Of a stretch of 64,000 nt of DNA, positions 52,981-63,966 are shown piece by piece (within the stretch, counting starts at the first letter, position 1; the number at the start of each line of letters is the position of its first letter). Below the pieces are notes generated by a model. It was not told where the DNA came from. It saw nothing but the letters and a program-made list of their open reading frames with translations, and searched no databases. The position numbers were made by a program, and so were the translations under genes. This DNA is from Thauera sp. GDN1. Lineage in GTDB: Bacteria; Pseudomonadota; Gammaproteobacteria; Burkholderiales; Rhodocyclaceae. The stretch spans positions 2,046,001 through 2,110,000 of the forward strand of contig NZ_CP097870.1 in the NCBI RefSeq assembly GCF_029223545.1, in the 5' to 3' direction.

Positions 52981-54024
52981 ATGAGAGTTGGGATCAACGG
53001 CATGGGCCGCATCGGGCGGCTGGCGCTGCGGGCGGCGATGGGCGCGGCCGAGCGGCAGGCGGACGATCCGCGCGCAGGTAACCGGCTGGAGGTCGTGCAT
53101 CTCAATGAGCTTAAGGGTGGCGCGGCGGCGACGGCACATCTGCTCGCCTTCGACAGCGTGCAGGGCAAGTGGCGCGCCGACATCCGCGCCGAGGGCGAGG
53201 ACACGATCCGCATCGACGACCGCAAGCTGTCGTTCTCGTCGCACGCCACCGCCGCCGAGATCCCCTGGGGCGAACTGGGTGTGGACGTGGTGCTGGAATG
53301 CACCGGCAAGTTCCTGACGCCCGAGACCCTGCAGGGCCATCTCGACCGCGGGGCCAAGCGCGTGATCGTCGCCGCGCCGGTCAAGACCGGCGGCGTGCTC
53401 AACATCGTGGTCGGCATCAACCACGAGCTCTATGACCCGGCGCGCGACCGCATCGTCACCGCGGCCTCGTGCACCACGAACTGCCTCGCGCCGGTGGTGA
53501 AGGTGGTGCATGAGAACCTGGGCATCCGCCACGGCCAGATCACCACCATCCACGATCCGACCAACACCAACCTGGTGGTAGACGCGCCCCACAAGGACCT
53601 GCGCCGCGCGCGCAGCTCGCTGATGAGCCTGGCGCCGACGACCACCGGCAGCGCCACCGCGATCGCGCTGATCTACCCCGAGCTCAAGGGCAAGCTAAAC
53701 GGCCACGCCGTGCGCGCGCCGGTGTTGAACGCCTCGCTGACCGACTGCGTGTTCGAGTTGCAGCGCGCGACCACGGTGGAGGAAGTGAACGCGTTGTTCA
53801 AGGCGGCAGCGGAAGGCGAACTTGCCGGCATCCTCGGCTACGAGGAGCGCCCGCTGGTGAGCGTGGATTACGCCCGCGATACCCGCAGTTCGATCGTCGA
53901 TGCGCTGTCCACCATGGTCACCGACGGCACGCTGCTCAAGGTCTATGCCTGGTACGACAACGAGATGGGCTACGCCTGCCGCATGGTGGACCTCGCCTGC
54001 CACATGGAAAGCGCAGGCATCTGA
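52981..54024 (+). CDS. ArsJ-associated glyceraldehyde-3-phosphate dehydrogenase
   Basis: In arsenate resistance this GAPDH uses arsenate in place of phosphate and forms 1-arseno-3-phosphoglycerate, which ArsJ exports. The 347-residue enzyme has the NAD-binding start [17 protein letters not shown], catalytic Cys164 in [10 protein letters not shown], and [26 protein letters not shown], the substrate region. [16 protein letters not shown] is at the C terminus. A slightly longer N-terminal loop ([18 protein letters not shown]) sets it apart from glycolytic GAPDH. Position directly before arsJ (gap of 5 bp) decides the role; no other glycolytic gene is next to it. The ATG at 52981 is taken; a TTG frame five codons upstream is also open. 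Confidence 0.93.
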   Translation: MRVGINGMGRIGRLALRAAMGAAERQADDPRAGNRLEVVHLNELKGGAAATAHLLAFDSVQGKWRADIRAEGEDTIRIDDRKLSFSSHATAAEIPWGELGVDVVLECTGKFLTPETLQGHLDRGAKRVIVAAPVKTGGVLNIVVGINHELYDPARDRIVTAASCTTNCLAPVVKVVHENLGIRHGQITTIHDPTNTNLVVDAPHKDLRRARSSLMSLAPTTTGSATAIALIYPELKGKLNGHAVRAPVLNASLTDCVFELQRATTVEEVNALFKAAAEGELAGILGYEERPLVSVDYARDTRSSIVDALSTMVTDGTLLKVYAWYDNEMGYACRMVDLACHMESAGI

Positions 54025-54029
54025 AGACC

Positions 54030-55295
54030 ATGCAACACGCCGCGCGCAACTACGCCATCGTCACCGCCGCCTACTGGGGCTTCACGCTCACCGACGGCGC
54101 GCTGCGCATGCTGGTGCTGCTGCACTTCTACCGGCTGGGCTACTCGCCGTTCACGCTCGCCTTCCTGTTCCTGCTGTACGAGGCGGCGGGCGTGCTGGCG
54201 AACCTGGTGGGCGGCTGGCTGGCGACGCACTACGGCATCGCGCGCATGCTCACGGTTGGCCTGGTGACGCAGATCATCGGCTTCGTGCTGCTTTCGCTCC
54301 TGGACCCCGGGTGGACGGCGGCGATGGCGGTGGCGTGGGTGGTGGTGGCGCAGGGCATCTGCGGCGTGGCCAAGGACCTGACCAAGACCGCGAGCAAGTC
54401 GGCGATCAAGCTCACTCAGGCCCAGGTCCAGGCCGAGGCGAAGGAGCAGGCTCACGGTGGAAGCCAGGGCCAGCTCTTCAAGTGGGTGGCGTGGTTCACC
54501 GGCAGCAAGAATGCGATGAAGGGCATCGGCTTCTTCCTTGGCGGCCTGCTGCTGGAAACCCTGGGCTTTCGCGGCGCGCTGTGGGCGATGGCGGGGCTGC
54601 TGGCGCTGGTGCTGATCGGCGTTGTCGCCTCGCTGCCGCCGATGATGGGGAAGAAAAAGGCCTCGAAGTCGGTGCGCGAGCTGTTCGCCAAGAACCCTGG
54701 CATCAACGCGCTGGCCGCCGCGCGGGTGGTACTGTTCGGCGCGCGCGACGTATGGTTCGTGGTCGGGGTGCCGGTGTTCCTGTATTCGGCGGGGTGGACC
54801 TTCACCATGGTCGGCACCTTCCTCGCCGTATGGACCATCGCCTACGGCCTGGTGCAGGCGCTGGCGCCGCACATCGTGCGCCGCAGCGCCGACGGCCTGA
54901 GCCGTGAAGTGCCGGCCGCGCGCCTGTGGTCGGCCTTGCTCGCGCTGATCCCGGCTGCGCTCGCGGTCGCGGTGTGGCTGCAGGCACCGAATCTGGAATG
55001 GGTGGTGGTCGGCGGGCTCGGACTGTTCGGTTTTGCATTCGCGGTCAACTCCTCGGTGCACTCCTACCTGGTGCTGGCCTATGCCGGCTCGGAGAAGGCG
55101 GCCGAGGACGTCGGCTTCTACTACGCCGCCAACGCGCTCGGCCGCTTCATCGGCACGTTGCTGTCGGGGCTGCTGTACCAGTGGGGCGGGTTGTCTTACG
55201 CGCTCGTCGGTTCGGCCGTGATGTTGCTGCTGTGCTGGCTGGCGACGCTGGCCTTGCCGCTGGCGCGTCACGACGCCGTCGGCTCCGCACCCTGA
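54030..55295 (+). CDS. arsJ: Organoarsenical efflux MFS transporter ArsJ
   Basis: An inner-membrane major facilitator of 421 residues that exports 1-arseno-3-phosphoglycerate. About 11-12 helices are predicted. The start MQHAARNYAIVTAAYWGFTL followed by TDGALRMLVLLHFYRLGYSP is the typical ArsJ opening, and SKNAMKGIGFFLGGLLLETLG plus a hydrophilic loop rich in Gln/Ala (about 128-155, with QAQVQAEAKEQAHGGSQGQ) are family features. It is 5 bp after the GAPDH gene. Together they give arsenate resistance without reduction. Confidence 0.93.
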   Translation: MQHAARNYAIVTAAYWGFTLTDGALRMLVLLHFYRLGYSPFTLAFLFLLYEAAGVLANLVGGWLATHYGIARMLTVGLVTQIIGFVLLSLLDPGWTAAMAVAWVVVAQGICGVAKDLTKTASKSAIKLTQAQVQAEAKEQAHGGSQGQLFKWVAWFTGSKNAMKGIGFFLGGLLLETLGFRGALWAMAGLLALVLIGVVASLPPMMGKKKASKSVRELFAKNPGINALAAARVVLFGARDVWFVVGVPVFLYSAGWTFTMVGTFLAVWTIAYGLVQALAPHIVRRSADGLSREVPAARLWSALLALIPAALAVAVWLQAPNLEWVVVGGLGLFGFAFAVNSSVHSYLVLAYAGSEKAAEDVGFYYAANALGRFIGTLLSGLLYQWGGLSYALVGSAVMLLLCWLATLALPLARHDAVGSAP

Positions 55296-55317
55296 GCCGA
55301 CGGCCTGGAGAACGAAC

Positions 55318-55650
55318 ATGGAAAAGAACGCTGCACTGCCGATCTTCGAAGCGCTGTCCTCGGGCATCCGTCTGGACGTCTTTCGCCTGCTGGTGCGCGT
55401 CGGCCCCGCAGGCATGGTGGCAGGCGAGCTGTCGACCGCGCTCGACATCCCGCCCACCAACCTGTCCTTCCACCTCAAGACCCTGGCGCATGCCGGCCTG
55501 GTGTCGGCGGAGCAGGAAGGCCGCTTCCAGCGCTACCGCGCCAACATGGCGCTGATGCGCGAGCTGATCGCCTACCTCACCGAAGAATGCTGTGGTGGCA
55601 TGCCCGAGCTGTGCGGCGTCGACGCCTGCGCTTCGGGACTGAACTGCTGA
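55318..55650 (+). CDS. arsR: Arsenic-responsive repressor ArsR
   Basis: A 110-residue winged-helix SmtB/ArsR repressor. The DNA-binding helices are GMVAGELSTALDIPPTNLSF (about 32-51, with HLKTLAHAGLV following). It lacks the E. coli-type CVC site in the recognition helix; instead the C terminus holds Cys91, Cys92 and Cys99 (EECCGGMPELCG) plus Cys104 and Cys110, as in Acidithiobacillus-type ArsR (CC-x5-C). As(III) would bind these and release the operator. Unusually it is third in the operon, after GAPDH and arsJ, so its own promoter may be shared. AGAACG lies before its start. Confidence 0.93.
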   Translation: MEKNAALPIFEALSSGIRLDVFRLLVRVGPAGMVAGELSTALDIPPTNLSFHLKTLAHAGLVSAEQEGRFQRYRANMALMRELIAYLTEECCGGMPELCGVDACASGLNC

Positions 55651-55696
55651 ACTGAACGAGCGCCCGATCGGGCTCATAACGACAAAGGAGTCTCCC

Positions 55697-56203
55697 ATGT
55701 CCGACAAGATCTACAACGTGCTCTTCCTGTGCTCGGCCAACTCGGCGCGCAGCATCATCGCCGAGGTCGTGCTCAACCAGCTCGGCAAGGGCCGCTTCCG
55801 CGCCTTCAGCGCCGGCAGCCAGCCCAGCGGCGCGGTGCATCCGCTGACGCTGAAGGTGCTTCAGGGGCAGGGTTACGACACCAGCGCGCTGCGCAGCAAG
55901 AGCTGGGAAGAGTTCGCGCGCCCCGACGCGCCGCAGATGGACTTCGTGTTCACCGTGTGCGACCAGACCGCTGGCGAGGTGTGTCCGGTATGGCCCGGTC
56001 AGCCGCTGACCGCGCACTGGGGCTTCGCCGATCCGGTCAAGGTCGAGGGCAGCGAGCAGCGCCAGCTCGACGCCTTCAGCCAGGTCCAGCATCAGATTGC
56101 GAACCGGCTGCGCCTGTTGCTGAGCCTGCCGCTGGCCAGGCTCGACCGCCTGGCCATCAAGCACGAGATCGACCATATCGGCAAGACGCCGGCGGAGGCC
56201 TGA
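55697..56203 (+). CDS. arsC: Arsenate reductase, low-molecular-weight phosphatase type
   Basis: Reduces arsenate to arsenite using thioredoxin or a related thiol. The 168-residue product has the phosphatase-like P-loop LCSANSARS with Cys12 and Arg18, then Cys88 and Cys96 ([17 protein letters not shown]), which fit the Cys relay of the S. aureus type enzyme (Cys10, 82, 89). The C-terminal 30 residues are an extension of helix-forming sequence ([15 protein letters not shown]). AAAGGAG precedes the ATG. It begins 46 bp after arsR and ends 1 bp before acr3. Confidence 0.92.
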   Translation: MSDKIYNVLFLCSANSARSIIAEVVLNQLGKGRFRAFSAGSQPSGAVHPLTLKVLQGQGYDTSALRSKSWEEFARPDAPQMDFVFTVCDQTAGEVCPVWPGQPLTAHWGFADPVKVEGSEQRQLDAFSQVQHQIANRLRLLLSLPLARLDRLAIKHEIDHIGKTPAEA

Positions 56204-56204
56204 G

Positions 56205-57265
<1,061 letters not shown>

Positions 57266-57266
<1 letters not shown>

Positions 57267-57688
57267 TGAGCGACATCACGATCTACCACAACCCGCGCTG
57301 CGGCACTTCGCGCAACACGCTCGCGATGATCCGCAACAGCGGCGAAGAGCCGACCGTCATCGAATACCTCAAGACCCCGCCGAGCCGCGAACGGCTCGTC
57401 GAGCTGATCGCCGCAGCGGGCCTCGGCGTGCGCGGCATCATGCGAGCGAAGGAGGCGCGCTTCACCGAGCTCGGCCTCGCCGACCCGGCCAAGAGTGACG
57501 AGGAGCTGGTCGACGCCATGATGGCGCACCCCATCCTGATCAACCGCCCGATCGTCGTCACCCCGCTCGGCACGCGCCTGTGCCGGCCCTCGGAGGTCGT
57601 GCTGGACATCCTGCCGCAGCCGCAGCGCGGCGCCTTCGCCAAGGAGGACGGCGAGCAGGTGGTCGATGCGGAGGGGCGTCGTGTCTGA
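57266..57688 (+). CDS. arsC: Arsenate reductase, glutaredoxin-dependent type
   Basis: A 140-residue arsenate reductase of the E. coli plasmid R773 ArsC family (141 aa). Catalytic Cys12 lies in [13 protein letters not shown], and [23 protein letters not shown] contains the Arg residues that bind arsenate. It is unrelated in fold to the LMW-phosphatase type ArsC two genes upstream, giving two independent electron sources (glutaredoxin/GSH and thioredoxin-like). It overlaps acr3 by one base, and arsH starts inside its last codons. Confidence 0.95.
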
Positions 57689-58418
57689 GTCCGCTCAGCG
57701 TATGCAAGCCACCGATCTGCCCAACATCGACCCCGCGCTGTTCCGCGTGCCCGATCCCGCGCAATTGCGCGCCATGCAGCCATCGACCCATCCGCCGCGC
57801 ATCGCGCTGCTCTACGGCTCGCTGCGCGCGCGCTCCTTCAGCCGCCTGCTGGCCGAGGAGGCCGCCCGCCTGCTGCGCGCCATGGGCGCCGAGACGCGGA
57901 TCTTCAACCCGAGCGGCCTGCCGCTGCCGGACGACGCGCCAGACAGCCACCCCAAGGTGGTCGAGCTGCGCGAGCTCACGCAGTGGGCCGAGGGCATGGT
58001 GTGGTGCTCGCCCGAGCGCCACGGCGCGATGACCGGCATCATGAAGACGCAGATCGACTGGATTCCGCTGTCGGTGGGCGCCGTGCGTCCGACCCAGGGC
58101 AAGACGCTGGCGGTGATGCAGGTGTGCGGCGGCTCGCAGTCCTTCAACGCGGTCAACCAGATGCGCGTGCTCGGACGCTGGATGCGCATGCTGACCATCC
58201 CCAACCAGTCCTCCGTGGCCAAGGCGTTTCTCGAGTTCGACGACCACGACCGCATGAAGCCCTCGGCCTATTACGACCGCGTTGTCGATGTGATGGAGGA
58301 GCTGGTGAAATTCACCCTGCTCACGCGCGACATCGCCTCCCACCTCGTCGACCGCTACAGTGAACGCAAGGAGAGCGCCGGGGAACTGTCGAAGCGGGTG
58401 AATCAGGCGTCGATCTGA
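57681..58418 (+). CDS. arsH: NADPH-dependent FMN reductase ArsH
   Basis: A flavodoxin-fold enzyme that oxidises trivalent organoarsenicals to the less toxic pentavalent forms. About 245 residues from a GTG at 57681 that follows GGAGGGG; the ATG at 57666 is also possible. Signatures: [21 protein letters not shown] (FMN phosphate loop), [22 protein letters not shown] (about 105-126) and [22 protein letters not shown]. Its start overlaps the end of arsC by 8 bp. It is the last gene of the arsenic operon. Confidence 0.95.
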   Translation: MSESAQRMQATDLPNIDPALFRVPDPAQLRAMQPSTHPPRIALLYGSLRARSFSRLLAEEAARLLRAMGAETRIFNPSGLPLPDDAPDSHPKVVELRELTQWAEGMVWCSPERHGAMTGIMKTQIDWIPLSVGAVRPTQGKTLAVMQVCGGSQSFNAVNQMRVLGRWMRMLTIPNQSSVAKAFLEFDDHDRMKPSAYYDRVVDVMEELVKFTLLTRDIASHLVDRYSERKESAGELSKRVNQASI

Positions 58419-58444
58419 CCTCGACGGCCCAGCCCCCGCTTTCC

Positions 58445-59029
58445 TTGGCGAACGATCAACAACCATTGCCCCGAAGTGAGCGCTCCAAGGTGACGGTCCC
58501 CTGCCTGCTCTCCGCCTGGTCGGCACACGAAGCCGAGCTGCTGCGCTACCTGCGCCACCACGTCCGCCCGCCGTCGGAGGCTGAGGATGTGCTGCACGAT
58601 CTTTTCCTCAAGGCCTTGCGCCAGGGTGAGCGCTTCTGCGCGGTGAACAATCCGCGCGCCTGGCTGTTCGAGGTGGCGCGCAACGTCGTCGTCGACCGTG
58701 CACGGGGGGCGCGTAGCAGCGAGCCGCTGCCGGAAGATCTGGCGGCGCCCGTGTTCGAACTCGCGGCGGTCGACGGGTTGTCGGCCTGCCTGCCGAGGGT
58801 GCTGCGCGAGCTTGCTGACGAGGATCGCGAAGCCATCGAACTCTGCGATCTCGGCGGGATGACCCAGGGGTGTTTCGCAGCGCTGAAGGGCTTGTCGCTG
58901 CCCGGGGCAAAGTCGCGCATTCAGCGCGCACGGCAGCGGCTGCGAGCGCAATTGCTGCGGTCCTGCCAGGTACAGCTCGACGAGACCGGCGCCGTGTGTT
59001 GCTTCGTGCCGAGGCCACCCCCCGCCTGA
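58445..59029 (+). CDS. ECF sigma factor, SigZ-like
   Basis: Up to 194 residues from a TTG at 58445; a GTG at 58493 would give 178 residues beginning VTVPCLLSAWSAHEAEL and may be the true start, as neither has a strong ribosome site. Region 2 is RYLRHHVRPPSEAEDVLHDLFLK and NPRAWLFEVARNVVVDRARG; region 4 is LADEDREAIELCDLGGMTQG then GLSLPGAKSRIQRARQRLRAQL. The C terminus has Cys residues (RSCQVQLDETGAVCCFVP) that could respond to thiols or metals, as in SigZ. No anti-sigma gene is adjacent. It lies 26 bp after arsH, so it may belong to the same transcript. Confidence 0.8.
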   Translation: MANDQQPLPRSERSKVTVPCLLSAWSAHEAELLRYLRHHVRPPSEAEDVLHDLFLKALRQGERFCAVNNPRAWLFEVARNVVVDRARGARSSEPLPEDLAAPVFELAAVDGLSACLPRVLRELADEDREAIELCDLGGMTQGCFAALKGLSLPGAKSRIQRARQRLRAQLLRSCQVQLDETGAVCCFVPRPPPA

Positions 59030-59166
59030 AGTCCGGCTAGTTCGTGCATCCATTCCGTCCCCGCTGCGTCATCATTGTGAGGCGCCCTACGCCGACGGGA
59101 AGGTTCGCTGGCGGCGAGCGACAAGGGTGCGATGGTCCCCGCTGACGCTGGAGAACCCACTCGATC

Positions 59167-61998
59167 ATGGCCCGGGAATGCACCTGCACTGATGCCAGCC
59201 AGCTCGGCGTCGTCGAGATCGCGGCGGCCTTGCGCACGGACTGCGAGAATGGCCTGGGCTCGGCCGAGGTCGAGCAGCGACTTGCACGGGGCGGTCGCAA
59301 CGCGCTGCGCAGCCTGCCCCCGGCGCCGGCATGGAAGCGCCTGCTGGCGCAGTTCCACGACCCGCTGATCTACCTGCTGCTGGGCGCGATCGTCGTCACG
59401 CTCGTGGTGTGGGAGATCGAGGGGCAGGCGGGCTGGCCATTCGACGCGATCGCGATCGCAGTGATCGTCGCGCTCAACGCGATCCTGGGCTTCGTGCAGG
59501 AGGCGCGGGCAGAGAATGCGGCTGCCGCATTGGCGAAGCTCAGCGAGGTGATCGTCAGCGTCATCCGTGATGGTCATCTGCAGCGCATTCCGAGCACTGA
59601 GCTGGTGTGCGGCGACCTGCTGGTGCTGGCCGAAGGGGATGCCGTCGGTGCCGATGCCCGCCTCGTGCGCGCGGCGACGCTGTTCGTACAGGAGGCGTCG
59701 CTGACCGGCGAGAGCGAACCGGTGCTCAAGGACGCGGCAACGCTGGCCAGCACAGTGCCCGTGGCCGATCAGCGCAACATGGTGTTCAAGGGCACGGGGG
59801 TCGTGCGGGGCAGCGGCCTCGCCTTGGTCACCGCGACCGGCATGGACACGCAGATGGGCGCGATCGCGGCCTTGCTCGAGCGCACCGAGGAAGATCCGAC
59901 CCCGCTGCAGCGCGAGATGGCGCGGATCGGTCGCATGCTCGGCGCGGCGGTGCTCATCATCGCGCTCATCGTGGTGGCGTCGGTGGTGCTGGAGTTCGAG
60001 ATCCGCAGCGCACGCGACCTGCTCGACGTGCTGCTGCTCGGTGTGTCGCTTGCCGTCGCGGCGGTGCCGGAGGGGCTGCCTGCGGTCCTGTCGATCGTGC
60101 TCGCGATTGGCGTGCAACGCATGGCAGCGCGCAATGCGATCGTGAAGCGGCTGTCCTCGGTCGAGGCGCTCGGGTCGGCCTCGGTGATCTGCTCGGACAA
60201 GACCGGCACCCTGACGCGGTCCGAGATGACGATCGTGCGCGTCGCCACGCTGTCGGGTACCACCGAGGTCAGCGGTGTCGGTTATGCGCCCGAGGGCGAG
60301 GTTCATCAGGCGGGTGAGGCGCTGTCGCAGGGCCCGTTGCATGCCGAGCATGTCGTCGTGCTTTCCGGCGGCAGCCTTGCCGGTAATGCGGATCTGAGCC
60401 AGACCGAGGACGGCACCTGGCAGATCCAGGGCGATCCGACCGAGGCAGCCTTTCTCGTCGCCGAGCGCAAGCTCGGCGTGCACGAGCGCCGCTACCGCCG
60501 CTTCGAGCGCGTCGCGGAAGTGCCGTTCACGTCCGAACGCAAGATGATGTCGGTGATCGCAATCGACCACGAGCGCGACGATACCCTCGTGGTGATCGCC
60601 AAGGGCGCGCCGGATGTGCTGCTGGGGCGCTGTACGCAGGCCCGGATCGGGCTCGATGTCGTGGCGCTCGACGACGAGACCCGAAGCCGTCTGCTGGCCG
60701 ATGTGGATGCAATGTCCGATGCAGCCCTGCGCACCCTGGCGGTCGCCTATCGGCCACTCGCCGCGGGCGAGGATGCGCAGGCCGGGGAGGCGCTGGAGCA
60801 GGGGCTGATCTTCGTCGGTACGGTCGGCATCATCGATCCGCCACGTGGGGAGGCGAAGCAGGCGATCGGCGACGCGTTGCGCGCGGGCATCCGCGTGATC
60901 ATGATCACCGGCGATCATCCGCGCACCGCGGCGCGCATCGCGGCCGATCTCGGCATCACCCACCCGGGTGCGAAGGCGATCTCGGGCGTCGAGATCGATG
61001 CGATGGACGACGCGGCATTTGCCGAGGCGGTCAGGACGACGTCCGTCTTTGCCCGCGTCGCGCCCGCGCACAAATTGCGTATCGTCGATGCGTTGCAGGC
61101 CGACGGGCACGTCGTCGCGATGACCGGGGACGGCGTCAATGATGCGCCGGCACTGAAGTCGGCCGACATCGGCGTGGCGATGGGGCGCACCGGCACCGAG
61201 GTGACGAAGGAGGCCGCGAAGATGATCCTCGCCGACGACAACTTCGCCACCATCGTCGCGGCTGTGCGCGAGGGGCGCGGCATCTTCGACAACATCGAGA
61301 AGTTCCTGCGCTACCTGCTGTCGTCCAACATGGGCGAGGTGCTGACGATCTTCCTCGGCGTGGTCGGCGCCGGTGTGATCGGCCTGCAGACGGGCGGCGC
61401 GACGCTGGTATTGCCGTTGTTGGCGACACAGATCCTCTGGATCAATCTGCTCACCGACTCGTGGCCGGCGATGGCGATGGGCGTCGATCCGCACGCCGAC
61501 GACGTGATGGCCCGCCCGCCACGGCGGACGGATGAACGCGTCATCGACGCGCGGATGTGGGTCGGGGTCGTGCAGATGGGCCTGGTGATGGCAGTTGCCA
61601 CCTTGCTGACGATCGACCTGTTCCTGCCCGGCGGGCTGATCCAGGGCACGTACGAGATCGGAACCGCCCGCACGGCCGGCTTCACGGTGCTGGTGTTCGC
61701 CCAGCTGTTCAACTGCTTCAATGCGCGCTCTGCGACAAGCAGCGCATTCCATCGGCCCTTCGCCAATCCCTGGCTGTGGGCGGCGGTCGGCCTATCCGCG
61801 CTCCTGCAGGGGGCGGTCGTGCATGTCGAGCTGCTCAACCGCGCGTTCGGGACGGTGCCGCTGTCGGCGGAGCAATGGCTCGTCTGCCTCGCCATGGCCA
61901 GCACCGTCCTGTGGTTCGGGGAGCTCCGGAAGGTCTTTCTGCGACTTCGGCGTCCGTCCGCGCCTGCATCCTTTTCGTCGCACGAACGTCTTCATTGA
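59167..61998 (+). CDS. P2-type cation-transporting ATPase (Ca2+/Na+ pump-like)
   Basis: A 943-residue P-type ATPase with about ten helices. The layout is that of P2 pumps: N-terminal cytosolic region, TGES (180-183), PEGLP in helix 4 (301-305), phosphorylation site DKTGTLT (Asp344), MITGDHPRTA, GDGVNDAPALKSADIGVAMG, then four C-terminal helices. It lacks the CPx metal motif, so Ca2+, Mn2+ or Na+ is more likely than Cu, Zn or Cd. Odd feature: the N terminus starts MARECTCTDA with a CxC. It stands alone between the sigma factor and the permease gene, with no obvious operon partner. The ATG at 59167 is used. Confidence 0.9.
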   Translation: MARECTCTDASQLGVVEIAAALRTDCENGLGSAEVEQRLARGGRNALRSLPPAPAWKRLLAQFHDPLIYLLLGAIVVTLVVWEIEGQAGWPFDAIAIAVIVALNAILGFVQEARAENAAAALAKLSEVIVSVIRDGHLQRIPSTELVCGDLLVLAEGDAVGADARLVRAATLFVQEASLTGESEPVLKDAATLASTVPVADQRNMVFKGTGVVRGSGLALVTATGMDTQMGAIAALLERTEEDPTPLQREMARIGRMLGAAVLIIALIVVASVVLEFEIRSARDLLDVLLLGVSLAVAAVPEGLPAVLSIVLAIGVQRMAARNAIVKRLSSVEALGSASVICSDKTGTLTRSEMTIVRVATLSGTTEVSGVGYAPEGEVHQAGEALSQGPLHAEHVVVLSGGSLAGNADLSQTEDGTWQIQGDPTEAAFLVAERKLGVHERRYRRFERVAEVPFTSERKMMSVIAIDHERDDTLVVIAKGAPDVLLGRCTQARIGLDVVALDDETRSRLLADVDAMSDAALRTLAVAYRPLAAGEDAQAGEALEQGLIFVGTVGIIDPPRGEAKQAIGDALRAGIRVIMITGDHPRTAARIAADLGITHPGAKAISGVEIDAMDDAAFAEAVRTTSVFARVAPAHKLRIVDALQADGHVVAMTGDGVNDAPALKSADIGVAMGRTGTEVTKEAAKMILADDNFATIVAAVREGRGIFDNIEKFLRYLLSSNMGEVLTIFLGVVGAGVIGLQTGGATLVLPLLATQILWINLLTDSWPAMAMGVDPHADDVMARPPRRTDERVIDARMWVGVVQMGLVMAVATLLTIDLFLPGGLIQGTYEIGTARTAGFTVLVFAQLFNCFNARSATSSAFHRPFANPWLWAAVGLSALLQGAVVHVELLNRAFGTVPLSAEQWLVCLAMASTVLWFGELRKVFLRLRRPSAPASFSSHERLH

Positions 61999-62090
61999 TA
62001 GATGGCTTGTAGTCGAACAGACTCTCCACTAGCTTTGGTCAGGTTCAGGCTTGGCAGCAGGATTTCTCCTTTCTCGCCGGAGTTCGCATC

Positions 62091-63560
62091 ATGGACACCC
62101 TGCTTTCTGCGGTTCTCCCGGTCTTCCACGGCGGGCTGGGCAATCTGGCCGCCTATCTCGCGGCCCACGTGCTGCTGTGCCTGCTGCCGGCCTTCTTCAT
62201 CGCCGGCGCGATGTCGGCGCTGATCCCCAAGGAGACCGTCACCCGCTTTCTCGGTCGCAACTCCAGCAAGGCGGTGTCGTACCCCGCTGCCGCTGCCGCC
62301 GGGTCCTTGCTGGCGGTGTGCTCGTGCACCATCGTTCCGCTCTTCGCCGGGATCTACAAGAAGGGCGCCGGCCTCGGACCTGCGATCACCTTCCTGTTCT
62401 TCGCGCCGGCGGCCAACATCCTGGCACTGGTCTACACCGGCGGCATCATCGGTCCCGATCTCGCGGTCGCGCGCTTTCTGCTCTCGCTGACCTTCGGGAT
62501 CGGCATCGGCCTGATCATGGCGCTGATCTTCCGCAGCGACGATGCCGCGCACGACCGCGCAACGGACACGGCCTTCGGTGCGCAGGGTGCCGGGATGGGG
62601 CGCATGGCGCTGGTGTTCCTGTTCGTGTGGGTGGCGCTCTTGCTCGCGGGGACGCTGAAGCTCGACGTGCTGACCGGGACCTACCTCAATTTCGAGCTGC
62701 CGCTCGGTGACGCGCAAGGCTGGCAGGCCGCGCTCGACCGCCTGGTGCCCTACGACGCCGCCAGGGGCGAGGAGGGCGTGTCGGTGCAGGGCGTGGTGCT
62801 GATCGGGCTGCTCGGCGCGATCGGCTTTGCCGCCTGGCGTGGGCTGGAGAACATCGCCGACGGCGCCAACGCATGGACCTGGATCAGCCTGGCGCTGATC
62901 GCGGCGACCCTGCTGGTGGCTGCGCTGTCGGTGCAGCCGGTAGAAGGCGGGCTGCGCGTCGGCCTGACCGGCAAGTTCTTCGGCGTGGCCGTCGCACTCT
63001 CCGTGCTGCACTTCATCGTGCGCCACCATCTGAACGAGGAGGAACTGCGCGACTGGCTGTGGGAGTCGTGGCGATTCGTGAAGCAGATCTTTCCGCTGCT
63101 GGTGGTGGGCGTGTTCGTGGTCGGCATGATCCGGGTGCTGATTCACCCGGAATGGATCGAGATGCTGGCCGGCACCAACTCGCTCACCGGCAACCTGGCG
63201 GGCGTGGTGTTCGGCGTGTTCATGTACTTCCCGACCCTGGTCGAGGTGCCGATCGCCAAGATGTTCCTCGAGCTCGGCATGCACCGCGGCCCGCTGCTCG
63301 CCTACCTGATGTCCGACCCCGAGCTGTCGCTGCAGAGCATCCTGATCATCTCGGCGATCATCGGCCGCAGGAAGACCTTCACCTACGTCGGCCTGGTCGC
63401 GCTGTTCAGTGCAGCCGCGGGTCTCATCTACGGTGCCTGGATCGACGGCGCCTCGCTGTTCGCGCTCGCGCTCTACCTGGCGGGCTTCATCGCCGTGCTC
63501 GCGGTGCTGCTGGCGGTCGCCAGCCGCCGTGCGACTGCCTCTTCACTCAAAGGAGTCTGA
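62091..63560 (+). CDS. ArsP-like permease (DUF318 family)
   Basis: A 489-residue inner-membrane permease with about ten helices in two repeats. The first half has AAGSLLAVCSCTIVPLFAGIYKKGAGLGPAITFLFFAPA (here: VCSCTIVPLFAGIYKKG then FLFFAPAANILALVYTGG). The second has FMYFPTLVEVPIAKMFLELGMHRGPLLAYLMSDPELSL. The CSC pair matches the trivalent-arsenical site of ArsP proteins. A central hydrophilic loop (about 205-240) is longer than usual. The thioredoxin gene begins 2 bp later and the arsenic operon lies about 3.7 kb upstream. Candidate substrates are methylarsenite or other soft-metal species. Confidence 0.85.
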   Translation: MDTLLSAVLPVFHGGLGNLAAYLAAHVLLCLLPAFFIAGAMSALIPKETVTRFLGRNSSKAVSYPAAAAAGSLLAVCSCTIVPLFAGIYKKGAGLGPAITFLFFAPAANILALVYTGGIIGPDLAVARFLLSLTFGIGIGLIMALIFRSDDAAHDRATDTAFGAQGAGMGRMALVFLFVWVALLLAGTLKLDVLTGTYLNFELPLGDAQGWQAALDRLVPYDAARGEEGVSVQGVVLIGLLGAIGFAAWRGLENIADGANAWTWISLALIAATLLVAALSVQPVEGGLRVGLTGKFFGVAVALSVLHFIVRHHLNEEELRDWLWESWRFVKQIFPLLVVGVFVVGMIRVLIHPEWIEMLAGTNSLTGNLAGVVFGVFMYFPTLVEVPIAKMFLELGMHRGPLLAYLMSDPELSLQSILIISAIIGRRKTFTYVGLVALFSAAAGLIYGAWIDGASLFALALYLAGFIAVLAVLLAVASRRATASSLKGV

Positions 63561-63562
63561 TC

Positions 63563-63802
63563 ATGCTCAGCATCAAGGTTCTCGGTCCCGGCTGCGCCAA
63601 CTGCCGCAAGCTGGAAGAAATCGTGCACGAGGCGCTCGCCGCCACCGGCGTGGAGGCGGAAGTCACCAAGATCACGGACATGGGCCAGATCGTCGCCTAC
63701 GACGTCCTGAAGACGCCGGGCCTGGTGATCAACGAGAAGCTCGTTTCTTCGGGACGGATTCCGACGGCGGCGACGATCGCGGAGTGGATTCGCGCGGCCT
63801 GA
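63563..63802 (+). CDS. Small thioredoxin-fold disulfide protein
   Basis: A 79-residue thioredoxin-fold protein, half the usual thioredoxin length, of the redox-active disulfide group found next to DUF318 permeases. The active site is GPGCANCRKLEEIV (CxxC at about 10-13), and the cis-Pro strand is VLKTPGLVINEKLVSSGR. It has no signal peptide. AAAGGAG precedes the ATG, and only 2 bp separate it from the permease gene. It probably reduces or hands thiols to the permease. Confidence 0.92.
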   Translation: MLSIKVLGPGCANCRKLEEIVHEALAATGVEAEVTKITDMGQIVAYDVLKTPGLVINEKLVSSGRIPTAATIAEWIRAA

Positions 63803-63966
63803 CGTGTCGCCGGACCGAGCCCGACGGCAATGAGGTCTGGGGAGCTGAAGCCTGCAATGGGGTCGAGGGGCCGCAGCGACATCAGTCGGAGCCGCGCGGT
63901 TCTGCGACCGGGAAAACGACGATAATGGCGCCCAATTCATTTTCAGCGCCACGTCTGCATTCCCTC

